This document shows positions 1 to 11,300 of a stretch of 64,000 bases of DNA, piece by piece (within the stretch, counting starts at the first letter, position 1; each line of letters opens with the position of its first letter). The position numbers and the translations under genes were made by a program. The stretch covers positions 28,434,707 to 28,498,706 of the forward strand of contig JAWZYU010000025.1 of the NCBI GenBank assembly GCA_038380435.1, written 5' to 3'. Source of the stretch: Ryuthela nishihirai. Taxonomy: Eukaryota; Arthropoda; Arachnida; Araneae; Heptathelidae. The notes under the pieces are model-generated. The model was not told the DNA's origin. It was given only the letters and a program-made list of their open reading frames with translations, and did not search any database.

Positions 1-443
1 TTTACACATCACGGGCCAAATGGCCAGGTCACAAAGACCCAGTGTGCTCAGAGAAGGTTGGGGGAAAGGGATCCACTGAACAATTGTTAGAAGAAGACGC
101 AAGCCACCCATCAAGGCCATCCATCGTGTACAGTTGCTCAAATATATATCCGAACACTATGGTCGATTACAGAATTCAGAAAAAATATCTGGCAACGTTC
201 TTTTAGAAATTCATGATCTGGCAACCTTTGATATCACGTGACACTAAGATTGCCAAATCACAAATTTCTAAAAAAATCGTTGCCAGATATTTTTTCTGAA
301 TTTTGTAATCAACCATAGTGTTCAGCTATTTATTTGAGCGACTATACTTAAATGTGTACACGATATGTCTGCCCTGCACATGGGATCACGGCTTAACTTC
401 TTATCCGAAGGAAGGCAGCGTTTCCAAGTCCAGTGATCCTTCT
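1..443 (-). mobile_element. SINE-A copy, split by a MITE
   Basis: Minus-oriented SINE-A running off the left edge. Tail-proximal and body sequence fills 1-130 and resumes at 345-443 (body region with the 'cacggcttaac' block). A palindromic MITE sits in between at a TA dinucleotide. The copy is diverged and its tRNA head is absent because the 3' end of a LINE abuts it at about 444. Confidence 0.75.
131..344. mobile_element. Palindromic Tc1-type MITE
   Basis: A 214-bp near-perfect palindrome flanked by TA (129-130 and 345-346). The termini read CAGTTGCTC and its inverted counterpart gagcgacta. The arms contain 'attcagaaaaaatatctggc' and its reverse complement, meeting near a cacgtg centre. CAGT-like ends and a TA duplication are typical of Tc1/mariner elements. 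There is no coding capacity. It inserted into an older SINE-A. Confidence 0.85.
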
Positions 444-769
444 GGTTGGTTGGTTGGTTGGGGTTTTATGGCTCAAGGGCAACTAGGACATAAGTCGCCA
501 AACTAAAAACAATATAAATGATGAAAGACAAGTAAACCCACAACCAAAAGTTAAAACAAAAACACTGTATTTAAAATTGTAAACCAGCAAAGAACAAGGG
601 TACAAGTATAAAGTAAAACAACTTCAGAAATACAAGATAAAACAATCCCAGGTGTAAAAGACCTGTGTTAGATATACAGAATACAAGGTAAAATCAAAGT
701 CTATTAAAATAGTCACAATGTTTTAAAAACGAAAAAAAAAAAAAAAAAACTGGTGGTAAAATGCAACGA

Positions 770-1012
770 TCAGATAAAAGATGTCCGAGTGTAAGAGGCT
801 CGGACATAAATCCGGAAAAAAATTATGGAAAATCTCGGAATAAAATTATGAAAGCTAAAATATAAACGACCTTCGATATCAAAACACGGACATTCGATTA
901 AAATATGTTTGATAGTTAAAATGGTGTCACAAAACTCACACTTAGGTTCGTTGTCCGCCTGTAGGAGAAACGAATGAGTAATGAAAGAATGACCTAAGCG
1001 GGAGCCGAGCAA
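770..1012 (-). pseudogene. LINE ORF2 C-terminal Cys/His segment fragment
   Basis: About 80 codons on the minus strand. They contain a GHSFITHSFLL segment followed by CEFCD, then KHILIECP, the zinc-binding-like C-terminal end seen in jockey/CR1-type ORF2 proteins. It lies directly upstream (in element sense) of the LINE 3' UTR. Frameshifts separate it from the RNase H part at about 1100-1300. Confidence 0.65.
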
Positions 1013-2036
1013 TTACAACTTCCTCCTTCCGAAAACATGACTGTCACGGTTTGATAATGGGCTTGATCTCGAAAAGCTTGATGCCAACCTGTTCAGACCA
1101 AGATCTCTGCCACTGTGGGGGCGGGGCCGGCTCCATGTGCCCGGAGCTCGATGGAAAAACGCTGCCGGAAATTCAAATATGGAACCGACAACATAGAGCT
1201 GGACAGGGGTGTGGCCGACTTGGCAGCTGTGTCTACCAAGTCACTGCCCCTGATATCGTAGGTGACTGGGCACCCAACAGAAAAGTAGTGGTGGCTGCTG
1301 GTGGATCTTGGAGAGAACAGGGTGAGACCGATGCCTCACTGATATCAAAGTCTGTAGCGAAATAAGCGAGTCGGTGTAGAGGGTTCACCGACGATGACAC
1401 TTAGCTGTTATATGGTCCAAGGCAAGACTGACAGCATAGAACTCTGCAGTGAAGATGGAACACTACTGTGGGATCTGGTCTGCAATGATAACATCACAGC
1501 AGACCATGGCCGATCCTACTGATGTGCTGAACTTCGAGCCATCTGTAAAGACAGGCAAGAAGTCTGGGTATTCAGTACGATGGATGGCAAAGAATTGTCG
1601 GTACACACAGTCAGATGTAAAGGCCTTCCCCATCCTTCACAGAGAAAAATTAGTGGAAGGGGAAACAGAAAGCTACGGTGGAAGTGGCTCGACTGTCGAC
1701 TGTGAGTTGCTATTGAGACTAGTGTTAATGTCTCCAATGTAACCTTGGACGTGCAAACCAAAAGGATGAATAGCAGTTGGGAAATTTGTGTAAAGTATCT
1801 CCTACTTGGGACTGAAAACGCAGTACCAAGTGGGATGGCCTGGCAGGGATCGCAATTTCGATGCATATTGAAAGGACAACTGCTAATGGTGAAGAGAAAG
1901 ATGGTTTGTTGGTCTCGACGTAAAGACTCTGGACTGGTGAGGTGCAGAAGACCTTGATGATGGATGGGGTCAAGCACCTTCATCACCGAATCCCAGGCAG
2001 AGTCGTACACATGGGATCCGTAGTCCAGTTTCGACT

Positions 2037-2418
2037 GGGGCGGGGGTGGCTCAGTCGGTAGCGCGCCAGGCTCGTAATCTGTAGTTCCCAGGTTCGAGTC
2101 CCAGCTGGGTCAGCGTTGAGGTTATCTCCGCAAAATTCCCGCCCTGCCCACGGTCAGTAGGGAACACCGATGGGCTTGGAAAGGCCGCCGTCCGTCGGAT
2201 GGGACGTTAAGCCGTGGCCCCGTGTGTGGGAGAGCCATACCCTGTGCACGTTAAAGAACACGCTGGATGGCCTTGACGGGAGGCTACCATCTGTCTCCCA
2301 ACAGCTGTTCCAGTGGGTCCCCTCCCCCAACCTTCTCTGGCCTTCGGAGTCCATGTGACCTGGCCATTTAGCCCATTGTGTGCAAAAAAGTGCCGCTCAG
2401 AGGTAAAACAACCTAACC
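2037..2418 (+). mobile_element. SINE-A, full length, in LINE
   Basis: Complete head-to-tail copy. The 12-bp TSD ccagtttcgact lies at 2025-2036 and 2418-2429, so it post-dates the LINE it interrupts. Confidence 0.93.
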
Positions 2419-2768
2419 CAGTTTCGACTAGACAAGCACACAGTACAGGTGGAGCGGAAAACAGAAGAGAGAGAGAAGAGGACCCAGGAGAGAGAGAAGA
2501 AGACCTTGATGATGTTCAATGTCCATGTACACTTGGACCTGAGATGACGTATGTGTAGTAAAATGGTCAATTTCCGATCGAAGATGAGACCGAGAAACTT
2601 GGTCTCCACCACAACTGGAATGATGTTACCACCGAGCTATAGCTCAGGATTCAAATGAAGATTATGCTTGTTGCAAAAGTGCACACAAGGAGTCTTCTAT
2701 GGTCATAACCGAAACCCGTTGGCCATCGCCCAAACTGAAAGATTGTTCAGGGCAATTTGCAATTGTCT

Positions 2769-3032
2769 TTAAATGACCATCATACTGGAAGAAGAGGAGT
2801 TGTTGCTAAAATCGTCAACATAGAGGGCATTGCCTACAGATGGAAGTTGTCTACTAACAGAATTAATCTTGACAACAAAAAGCGTAACACTCAGAACGCA
2901 GCCTTGTGGCACGCCCTGTTGTTGAGGGTACGGCCGCGACAGAGTGTTGCCGACACGGACACGAAAAGAATGTACTGATAAGAAGTTGTAGTTGATTGTT
3001 TTACCTCTAAGCAGCACTTTTTTGCACACCAT
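2769..3032 (-). pseudogene. LINE reverse transcriptase fragment (QGVPQG / YVDD region)
   Basis: The minus-strand ORF reads QGVPQGCVLSVTLF and, about 20 residues later, LYVDDF. These are the RT template/primer-grip and catalytic YxDD motifs. The reading frame enters a nested SINE at 2996, so its first residues are SINE-derived. It is one exploded piece of the LINE ORF2 and is not functional. Confidence 0.75.
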
Positions 3033-3380
3033 GGGCTAAATGGCCAGGCCATAAGGACCCCGAAGGCTCAGAGAAGGTTGAGGGAGGGGACCCACTGGAA
3101 CAGCTGTTGGGAGACAGATGGTAGGTCTCCCGTCAAGGCCATCAAGCGTGTTCTTTAACGTGCACAGGGTAATGGCTCTCTTGTATGTGCGGGGCCACGG
3201 CTTAACGTCCCATCCGACGGACGGCGGCCTTTCCAAGACCCATCGGTGTCCCCTACTGACCGTGGGCAGGGCGGGAAACTTTTATGAAGATAAATCTCAA
3301 CGCTGACCCAGCTGGGACTCGAACCTGGGAACTACAGATTACGAGCCTGGCGTGCTACCGACTGAGCCACCCCCGCCCCA
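2996..3380 (-). mobile_element. SINE-A, full length, in LINE
   Basis: Full-length minus copy with the 12-bp TSD agttgtagttga (2984-2995 and 3380-3391). It interrupts the reverse transcriptase region. Confidence 0.93.
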
Positions 3381-3409
3381 GTTGTAGTTGAAGATCGGCA
3401 TGTGACCTC

Positions 3410-3661
3410 TCAAGATGAAGCTATGAAGGTTAAGAAGGATGTTGAAACTCCAAGCTGTGTAGTATGCTTTTCGATATCGAAGAAAATTGACACCAGGTGC
3501 TCTCTATGTAAAAAGGAATTTCTGATTGCCGATTCGAGACGTATCAGATAGTAAACAGTTGACCGTTGCCTGCGAAAGCCACACTGGAATTGGAAAGAAG
3601 CTTGTGATGTTCTAAATACCAGACGAGTCTGGCTTTTACCATTCTTTAAAACACCTTGCAC
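3410..3661 (-). pseudogene. LINE reverse transcriptase N-terminal fragment
   Basis: The minus-strand frame contains QCGFRRQRSTVYYLIRLESAIRN, then HLVSIFFDIEK (catalytic-Asp motif A region, normally FDIEKAYD). A frameshift after FDIEK breaks it. It is colinear with the homologous stretch at 23199-23486. Confidence 0.75.
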
Positions 3662-4012
3662 ATGCAGCTCGTCAACGCAATGGGGCGATAATTAGAAGGA
3701 ATCTTGGAATCCTTTCCTGGCTTCAGGAAGGCCAAGATGATGGTCTCCCGCCAGGAGTCTGGAAACTGCTCCTCCAGAAAAATGCGATTGAAAAGATGAA
3801 GCAGTCGATCCTTACTCACTGGAAAACATGTTGGAACATGGCATTATTAGTATTGTCTGGCCCGACAGCAGATGCACTAGAGGTACGCAGAGCAAGGCAA
3901 AAGCTCCTCCGCTGTGAATGGCCTGTTGTAAGGCTCCAAGCCATTTGAGTGGAAGGACAGAGAGAGCATTCGATCTTGCTCTTCTGGATCAGAAACTCGG
4001 AGGAATAAAGGA

Positions 4013-4401
4013 TTGGATTGGATTGTTTTACCTCTGAGCGGCACTTTTTTGCACACCAAGGGCTAAATGGTCAGGCCACAAGGACCCCGAAGGCGCAGAG
4101 AAGGTTGGGGGAGGGGACCCACTGGAACAGCTGTTGGGAGACAGATGGTAGCCTCCCGTCAAGGCCATCAAGCGTGTTGTTTAACGTGCACAGGGTATGG
4201 CTTTCCCTCACACGGGGACACGGCTTAACGTCCCATCCGACGGACGGCGGCCTTTTCAAGCCCATCGGTGTCCCCTACTGACCGTGGGCAGGGCGGGGAA
4301 ATTTTACGGAGATAAATCTCAACGCTGACCCAGCTGGGACTCGAACCTGGGAACTACAGATTACGAGCCTGGCGCGCTACCGACTGAGCCACCCCCGACC
4401 C
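4013..4401 (-). mobile_element. SINE-A, full length, in LINE
   Basis: Full-length minus copy; TSD aggaataaa(a)gga at 4001-4012 and 4402-4414. Confidence 0.93.
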
Positions 4402-4975
4402 AGGAATAAAAGGAAGACGACGAGATGAAGGAAAATGATTCCTCCAGGGTGTGGCTATTGCTTTGCGATCAGCAATTGCCTGTCCATTGTTCTCCAGGAT
4501 CGATAACGAGTGGGGAGTGTAGTTCCAACCCCATCTTCCAGATTTTATCCAACACGATCTTAGATTGGTAGTGCGGTGATAGAAGACGTGTATTTAATCC
4601 GATTCCTTCTAGCTCTGTCATCAGATGAAACGGGCTTTCGCCCTGGTGCGTTTGAATTCTTCAACGTTGGGGGACATCAGATATCTCCGAAACACCACCC
4701 AAGCCTTCTGAGCAAAATTGTGAACAACCAAACTGGCCTCACAAATAAAGAATAACTTCAAAAGGGAAATAAGTTGAGGAAACTCGCAAACCTGTACCCG
4801 AACGTAGGCAAGGTTATTCACCGCTCTGCAAAATTGATCCTAGCAGGACCAGCCCATCAGGCGATTGATCCTGAGGGAGCCACCCCAGGACCTCCTGTCT
4901 ACCTGAAGCAGAGGCCAAAGCAGCATATAGTAGCGGCCCCGGAATTCGCTGCCCAGCCCTGTGAGAGAAAATGGC

Positions 4976-5363
4976 TGGGTTGGGTTGTTTTACCTCTGAG
5001 CGGCACTTTTTTGCACACCATGGACTAAATGGCCAGGTCACATGAACCCCGAAGGCTCAGGGAAGGTTGGGGGAGGGGACCCACTGGAACAGCTGTTGGG
5101 AGACAGATGGTAGCCTCCCGTCAAGGCCATCCAGCGTGTTCTTTAACGTGCACAGGGTATGGCTCTCCCGCACACGGGGCCACGGCTTACCGTCCCATCC
5201 GACGGACGGCGGCTTTTCTAAGCCCATCGGTGTCCCCTACTGACCGTGGGCAGGGCGGGGAATTTTGCGGAGATAAATCTCAACGCTGACTCAACTGGGA
5301 CTCGAACCTGGGAATTACAGATTACGAGCCTAGCACGCTACCGACTGAGCCACACCCGCCCCC
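4976..5363 (-). mobile_element. SINE-A, full length
   Basis: Complete minus copy at the 5' margin of the LINE. No matching TSD was found; an older plus-oriented SINE-A fragment abuts its head, so the site may be a deletion or a rearranged boundary. Confidence 0.9.
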
Positions 5364-5512
5364 GTATCCTGTTAAAGAACACGCTGTTTGAATTCGATGG
5401 AAGGCTTCCATCTGTCTCTTAACAGCTGTCCAGTGGGTCTCTTCCCCCAGCCTTCTCTGATTCCTCAGGGTCCTTTTGACCTGCTCATTTAGTCCATTGT
5501 GTGACCAACAGG
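5364..5512 (+). mobile_element. SINE-A 3' fragment, old
   Basis: Diverged plus-oriented 3' half (gttaaagaacacgctg through ccattgtgtg). It lacks the head and the final tail. Confidence 0.7.
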
Positions 5513-5639
5513 GAATAATATCATCACAGAATAATTTTCTGTAAACTAATATATTTTATGTTTTGAAATTATCTTCTTTTACATTAAGTCGTGTATCACA
5601 AACTCTCTAATACGTTTTTGTTAAATATCAATATTTAAT

Positions 5640-5835
5640 TAGCGTGCTTGGCTAATGATCCAAGGTGACCTGAGTCCCGGGTTAGGCATGGATGTTCGTG
5701 TTGTTTTTCTGCTGAGGTCCCGCCATCCTCACAGACCTTCTACTATGGCATATAAACTGACAGGCTCCTGTCAGACCTCTGTGGCAGGCAGCTGCTTGAA
5801 GGGTTATTTATTATTTATTTTCAATCAATCTGAAT
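5640..5835 (+). mobile_element. SINE-B (second tRNA-derived SINE family)
   Basis: Plus-oriented copy of a different SINE. It has a tRNA-like start (agcgtgcttggctaatgatc, then gggtt), a body with 'tttctgctgaggtcccgcc', and a 3' part 'cagacctctgtggcaggcagc' ending in AT-rich ttatttatta. Relatives on the other strand lie at 44780-45010 and 45690-45862. Confidence 0.65.
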
Positions 5836-6069
5836 AGAACAAATGAAAACCATCGTCCTTTTTGCACCAACAATGAAAACTCTGGTGCAAAGTATTGTAG
5901 TATTCAAAGTATATTCTTATTCCTTTGAAGTGTAGTGTGCTTCCTATATTTCAACTAGAGAAAATATCGGTGGAAGACTCTCTGGGGAAAGTCTCGAACA
6001 AGTAGATCCCGAGCTTTCAAAATCTCTCGCGCTTATTGTTAAACGAGAAAGTGAATAAAATAACTAGGT

Positions 6070-6822
6070 TGTTGGGTTGTTTTACCTCTGAGCGGCACTT
6101 TTTTGCACACCATGGGCTAAATGGCCAGGTCACAAGGACCCCGAAGGCTCAGAGAAGGTTGTGGGAGGGGACCCACTGGAACAGCTGTTGGGAGACAGAT
6201 GGTAGCCTCCCGTCAAGGCCATCTAGCGTGTTCTTTAACGTTGGGTTGTTTCACCTCTGAGCGGCACTTTTTTGCACACCATGGGCTAAATGGCCAGGTC
6301 ACAAGGACCCCGAAGGCTCAGAGAAGGTTGGGGGAGGGGACCCACTGGAACAGCTGTTGAGAGACAGATGGTAGCCTTCCGTCAAGGCCATCCAGCGTGT
6401 TCTTTAACGTGCTCAGGGTATGGCTCTTCTGCACACGGGGCCACGGCTTAACGTCCCATCCGACAGACGGCGGCCTTTCCAAGCCCATCGGTGTCCCTTA
6501 CTGACCGTGGGCAGGTTGGGGAGTTTTTGGGGGAAGGGACCCATTGGACAGCACTTGGGAGACAGATGTTAGCGTCCCGTCAAGGCCATCCAGCGTGTTC
6601 TTTAACGTGCACAGGGTATGGCTCTCCCGCACACGGGGCCACGGCTTAACGTCCCATCCAACGGACGGCGGCCTTTCCAAACCCATCGGTGTCCCCTACT
6701 GACCGTGGGCAGGGCGGGGAATTTTGCGGAGATAAATCTCAACGCTGACCCAGCTGGGACTCGAACCTGGGAACTACAGATTACGAGCCTGGCGCGCTAC
6801 CGACAGAGCCACCCCCGCTCCC
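6070..6822 (-). mobile_element. SINE-A multimer (about 2.5 units) inside one TSD pair
   Basis: In plus coordinates, a 3'-end piece (6070-6240) ends at ctttaacg. A second, longer 5'-truncated unit (6241 to about 6521) follows, and then a unit lacking its tail continues to the tRNA head (about 6522-6822). One 13-bp TSD (aaaataactaggt at 6057-6069 and 6823-6835) brackets the whole set, so it inserted as a single event or expanded internally after insertion. Confidence 0.88.
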
Positions 6823-6835
6823 AAAATAACTAGGT

Positions 6836-7590
6836 GCTGAAGTTTAAAACGAGAAACGACCTTACTTGCAGAAATTAATGCTTTAACTTCGAAATAGTTA
6901 TCAGTAAGGATGCTAAGAGGCAGATGTCACTGCATCCTAGATGAAAGAGAAAAGAGCTCAAGGATACGAACGAGTTATTAGAGAACGACGATTACGAGAG
7001 AGTAAGACAAGGAGAGAGAAAGAAAAATGGACTCGGGCATTCCAGCAGCTTCGCTATCATTTTCAAGGTCGGTCGATTGTAACCGGCGTGCGTGCACATC
7101 TGCATCACTTGCTGAGCGCAGATGACCTAGAAAGTCGACACCACACAGCATCCTGCATCAATCCCCAGACACTGGGAGGGGGGAAAGAAACACATTGAGG
7201 AAGGGAGGAGGGCATTTGCACGAGATAGGAGGCTGACTTCATCTCGATTATCAGTTGCGACCATATGGGATGGACCACATCACGCTGCAGATAAGGCCAT
7301 TTCTAGAGTTTGTCTTATGCAAGCCGCTCACGTGGCAAGGTCAGAGTTCGGTCACCTTCAGTGCCCTTGACTTGCATTGCGAACGGCTTCTGTGTATGAT
7401 AATTTGTGTACAAGTAGAAACTTGTAGAGCTGTCACCAGGACAGGAAAGGTTAAGTTTCCGTATCAGGAATAGGGTTTATTTTGTGCAGGACAACAAGCA
7501 ACTTGAGCGTAATAAATAGGTTTAACGCATCGATATGGCTTGGTTATTTTCGTGTTTATGATTGCAAGTTTATAACATTGCCATACCAAA
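6836..7590. other. Unassigned sequence
   Basis: No repeat, RNA gene or convincing coding region recognised. An 85-codon plus ORF at 6941-7198 is rich in Arg/Lys/Glu from purine-rich DNA and shows no domain. Confidence 0.5.
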
Positions 7591-7594
7591 ATAT

Positions 7595-7916
7595 TAATCT
7601 GGAGAGACGTGGGTTCGAGTACCGCTGATTTGAGAAAAAAGAATGAGTTTCGCCAAACTATTTATTGACTTCTGTGTCAATAGGCAACTTTGTGTGTTTA
7701 CTAATAATTATTCCATTAATAACGCTTCGATTGCGAGTGATTTTCTTATTTACATTCTGTTCAGAGCAACATTGGAGAAAAAGAAGTTGCCTCCCAGATC
7801 ATAGATGGCGCCATGAGTGACAAGTTCACTTAGATTTATAAAGTTAGATTAGTGGATAAATGACAGGCGCGGTGTTAATTTAGTGGTTAGAACACTCTGG
7901 CTGAATCTGGGTTCTG
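7595..7916 (+). mobile_element. SINE-B-like tRNA-related fragments
   Basis: Two tRNA-like pieces: 'gtgggttcgagtaccgc' (B-box-like) near 7607, and 'tagtggttagaacactctgg' plus gggttc near 7881-7915. Between them lies the phrase 'atagatggcgccatgagtga', which recurs at about 45131. They are old and fragmentary, and the family link is inferred. Confidence 0.45.
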
Positions 7917-8160
7917 TTGGAATGTTTTATATCGGAGCGGCACTTTTTTGCACAGACAGTAAAATTGCCAGGTCATATTCAGTTTAAATGGACAGGTCAT
8001 AAGAACCCCAAGGGTTCAGAGAAGATGGGAGGGAGAGGAGAAGGGACCTATTAGACAGCTGTTAGCAGACAGATTTTAGCCTCCCGTAAAGGTCATCCAG
8101 CATATTCTTTAACAAGATGAGGGCCTTTCCAAGCCCATGGTTCCCTACTGACTGAGGGCT
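7917..8160 (-). mobile_element. SINE-A, old internally deleted copy
   Basis: Diverged minus copy with a small internal rearrangement (aaatggccaggtca-like motif duplicated) and a large deletion between the ctttaac and ggcctttcc blocks. Confidence 0.75.
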
Positions 8161-8456
8161 TGGGTTGGGTTGTTTTACATCTGAGCGGCACTTTTTGCAC
8201 ACCATGGGCTAAATGGCCAGATCACATGGATCCTGAAGTCTCAGAGAAGGTTGGGGGAGGGGACCCACTGGAACAGCTGTTGGGAGACAGATGGTAGCCT
8301 CCCGTCAAGGCCATCCAGTGTGTTCTTTAACGTGCACAGTGTATGGCTCTCCCGCATACGGGGCCACAGCTTAACGTCCCATCCGAAGGACGGCGGCCTT
8401 TCCAAGCCCATCGGTGTCCCCTACTGACAGTGGGCAGGGCGGGGAATTTGGCGGAG
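8161..8456 (-). mobile_element. SINE-A, 5'-truncated copy
   Basis: Young minus copy beginning with the TTGGG tail and ending at 'ggggaatttggcgga', so the tRNA head is missing. It abuts the older copy directly. Confidence 0.85.
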
Positions 8457-8845
8457 CATGGATTTGGAGAGACGTGATAATTTCCAATGTTATGTCAATG
8501 GAAATCTAATTTAGAAACTCTATAACTTCTCAAATATGCATTTAATGTAAAAATGTGACTGGAGATAAAAATCAAATCTATTTAAATCCCAATATTCGTT
8601 TAGCATTTAAAATGTTATGGTGGTTTAAAACTTAACACGAAATTAACTTGTGTCATAAAAATCTCCCGTAATTGTCAAACATTGAAATAACCATTAGAAA
8701 ACTTCTAAACAAAATAGTTATTGAGCTGTTATTGATTTTTGAGGTATATATTATGACTCATTACGGTTGTGAAATATTCTAGCTTCATAAATCTTTAAAC
8801 ACTGAAAGAATATTTTTGGAAACAGAACTTTAAATAGATTTCGAT
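8457..8845. other. AT-rich unassigned sequence
   Basis: AT-rich spacer; nothing recognised. Confidence 0.5.
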
Positions 8846-9226
8846 TGGATTGTTTTACCTCTGAGCGGCACTTTTTTGCACACCATGGGCTAAATGGCCA
8901 GGCCACAAGGACCGCGAAGGCTCAGAGAAGGTTGGGGGAGGGGACCCACTGGAACAGCTGTTGGGAGACAGATGGTAGCCTCCCGTCAAGGCCATCCAGC
9001 GTGTTTTATTAACGTGCACAGTGTATGGCTCTCCCGCACACGGGGCCACGGCTTAACGTCCCATCCGACGGACGGCGGCCTTTCCAAGCCCATCGGTGTC
9101 CCCTACTGACCGTGGGCAGGGCGGGGAATTTTTGCGGAGATAAATCTCAACGCTGACCCAGCTGGGACTCGAACCTGAGAACTACAGATTACGAGCCTGG
9201 CGCGCTACCGATTGAGCCACCCCCGC
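8846..9226 (-). mobile_element. SINE-A, full length
   Basis: Complete minus copy in AT-rich DNA. The long imperfect TSD aactttaaatagatttcgat / aacttaaatagatttgat begins at 8826 and 9227. Confidence 0.92.
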
Positions 9227-9268
9227 AACTTAAATAGATTTGATTTTGAGCAATATTATAGGAGGCAG

Positions 9269-9333
9269 GGGTGTTATTGAATAACGGAGGGGGTGGGGGA
9301 GGAGTCCGCCCAAAACGGTTGCGAACCACTGTT
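9269..9333. mobile_element. Possible hAT-type terminal remnant
   Basis: The stretch ends in 'aacggttgcgaaccactg', the reverse complement of a CAGTGGTTCGCAACC-type hAT terminus. It begins with CAGGGGTG about 65 bp earlier. No clean 8-bp duplication was seen. Confidence 0.35.
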
Positions 9334-9416
9334 GTAGATAAATGATAATATAAAAATTATTTGTTTTTCTAGTTATGGTATCATTTTATTGTTATGGTTA
9401 GGTAGAGTAAAAAAGT

Positions 9417-9750
9417 TGAGTTGAATTGTCTTACCTCTGAACGGCACTTTTTTGCACACCATGGGATAAATTGCCAGGTCAAATGGAATCCGAAGATTCA
9501 GAGGGTAGCCTCCCGTCAAGGCCATCCCGCTTTCTTATGTGTTGTTTAATATCCATAGGGTATGTGTTAGCGGCTTAACATTTCATCAGACGGACGGCTA
9601 TCTTTCTAAGACCACCGGTGTCCCCTACTGACCATGGGCAGGGCAGGAGTTTTGCAGAGATAAATCTCAACGCTGACCCAGCTAGGACTCGAACCTGGGA
9701 ACTGCAGATTGCGAGTCAGGCGCGCTACCGACTGAGCCACCCCAGCCCCA
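9417..9750 (-). mobile_element. SINE-A, diverged, nearly full length
   Basis: Older minus copy with a deletion in the middle (body shortened near 9505) and a retained head at 9665-9750. Confidence 0.8.
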
Positions 9751-9760
9751 ATAGTAATAG

Positions 9761-10511
9761 TCAAGCTCGTCATCTGCAGTTCCCAGGTTCGAGTCTCATC
9801 TGAATCAGCTTTGAAATTTTATCCGCCAACCTCTCTTCTGTCCTCTATGAAAAAGGAAAGCCGATGGGCTTGGAAAGGTCGCCGTCCGTCGCATGAGACT
9901 TAAAGATGTGGCCTCGTATTCAGGGTTGGGTTGTTTTACCTCTGAACGAACTTTTTTCCACACCGTGGGCTAAATGGCCAGGTCACATGGACCCCGAAGG
10001 CTCAGAGAAGGTTGGGGGAGGGGACCCACTGGAACAGCTGTTGGGAGACAGATGGTAGCCTCCCGTCAAGGCCATCCAGCGTGTTCTTTAACGTGCACAG
10101 GGTATGGCTCTCCCGCATACGGGGCCACGGCTTAACGTCCCATCCGACGGACGGCGGTCTTTTCAAGCCCATCGGTGTCCCCTACTTACCGTGGGCAGGG
10201 CGGGGGATTTTGTGGAGATAAATCTCAACGCTGACCCAGCTGGGACTCGAACCTGGGAACTACAGATTACGAGCCTGGCGCGCTAGCGACTGAGCCATCC
10301 CCGCCCCTCGTATTCAGGAGAGATAGATATCTGCGCACTTTGAAGAACTCATTGGATGGCTTTGACGAGAGACCACCATCTTGTTTCCTAAACAGCTTCC
10401 CAATGGGTCTCCCTTTCTCCAACTTTCTCTGATCCATTGGAGTTCTTCTGACCTAGCGATTTAGCCTATTGCATTCAGAAAAGTGTCTCTCGTAGGTAAA
10501 ACAACCCAACC
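9761..10511 (+). mobile_element. SINE-A, old, interrupted by a younger SINE-A
   Basis: Plus-oriented old copy in two parts (9761-9924 and 10306-10511). It keeps the B box 'ggttcgagtct' and the aaaacaacccaacc tail. Confidence 0.85.
9925..10305 (-). mobile_element. SINE-A, full length, nested in older SINE-A
   Basis: Young minus copy with the 13-bp TSD cctcgtattcagg (9912-9924 and 10306-10318), taken from the older plus copy. Confidence 0.93.
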
Positions 10512-10519
10512 GAAACCAC

Positions 10520-11300
10520 GGTTGGGTTGTTTTACTCTGAGCGGTACTTTTTTTGTGCACAATGATCAAAATGGCCAGGTCAATGGACCCCGAAGGCTCA
10601 GAGAAGGTTGGGTGGAGGGGAAATAGTGGACAGCTGTTGGTAGACAGATGGTAGCCTCCCGTCAAGGCTATCCAGTGTGTTCTTTAAAGTGCACTCTCCC
10701 GCACACGGGCCACGGCTTAAAGTCCCGTCCGACGGATGGCGGCCTTTCCAAGCCCATTGGTATCCCTACTGACTGTAGGCAGAGAGGGGTTGTTGGGTTG
10801 GGTTGTTTTACCTCTGAGCGGCACTTTTTTGCACACCATGGGCTAAATGGCCAGGTCACATGGACCCCGAAGGCTCAGAGAAGGTTGGGGGAGGAGACCC
10901 ACTGGAACAGCTGTTGGGAGACAGATGGTAGCCTCCCGTGAAGGCCATCCAGAGTGTTCTTTAACGTGCACAGAGTATGGCTCTCCCGCACACGAAGTCA
11001 TGGCTTAATGTCCCATCCGACGGACGGCGGCCTTTCGAAGCCCATCGGTGTCCCCTACTGACCGTGGGCAGGGCGGGGAATTTTGCGGAGATAAATCTCA
11101 ATGCTGACCCAGCTAGGACTCAAACCTAGGAACTGCAGATTACGAGCCTGGCGCGCTACCGACTGAGCCACCCCCGCCCCAAGCAGGGCGGGGAGTTTTT
11201 GTGGAGAATAATCTCAACGCTGGCCCATGCGGAAAATAGAACCTGGAAACTGCCGATTACGATTCTGTGGCGCGCTACCGACTGAGCCCCCCCCCCCCCT
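10520..11300 (-). mobile_element. SINE-A, old, interrupted by a younger SINE-A
   Basis: Old minus copy split into 10520-10790 (tail and body) and 11181-11300 (body end and head, finishing in a C run). Confidence 0.8.
10791..11180 (-). mobile_element. SINE-A, full length, nested
   Basis: Young minus copy inserted in the ggcagg/ggcggg region of the older copy. The GC-rich flanks are similar to the element itself, so the TSD cannot be delimited. Confidence 0.88.

Larger units (their letters stand above)
444..4975 (-). mobile_element. Jockey-like non-LTR retrotransposon (LINE), 5'-truncated and degraded
   Basis: Read on the minus strand, this is a LINE with the gene order of the jockey group. 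The segment before the reverse transcriptase lies at about 4450-4975 (residues such as FKRTRAKARFI). Reverse transcriptase pieces follow at 3410-3661 (QCGFRRQRST, then FFDIEK) and 2769-3032 (QGVPQGCVLSV and YVDDF). An RNase H region lies at about 1100-2030, and a C-terminal Cys/His segment at 770-1012 (CEFCDTILTIKHILIECP). The 3' end is at about 444-500, with gccATAAAACCCC followed by AACC repeats. Frameshifts and stops break every ORF, so it is inactive. Three SINE-A copies are nested inside (2037, 2996, 4013). The endonuclease part is not visible. Assignment to the jockey group rests on recall of the RT motifs. Confidence 0.8.

Noticed and set aside
6941..7198. Arg/Glu-rich 85-codon ORF
   Set aside because: Composition follows a purine-rich tract; no domain or neighbour supports a gene.
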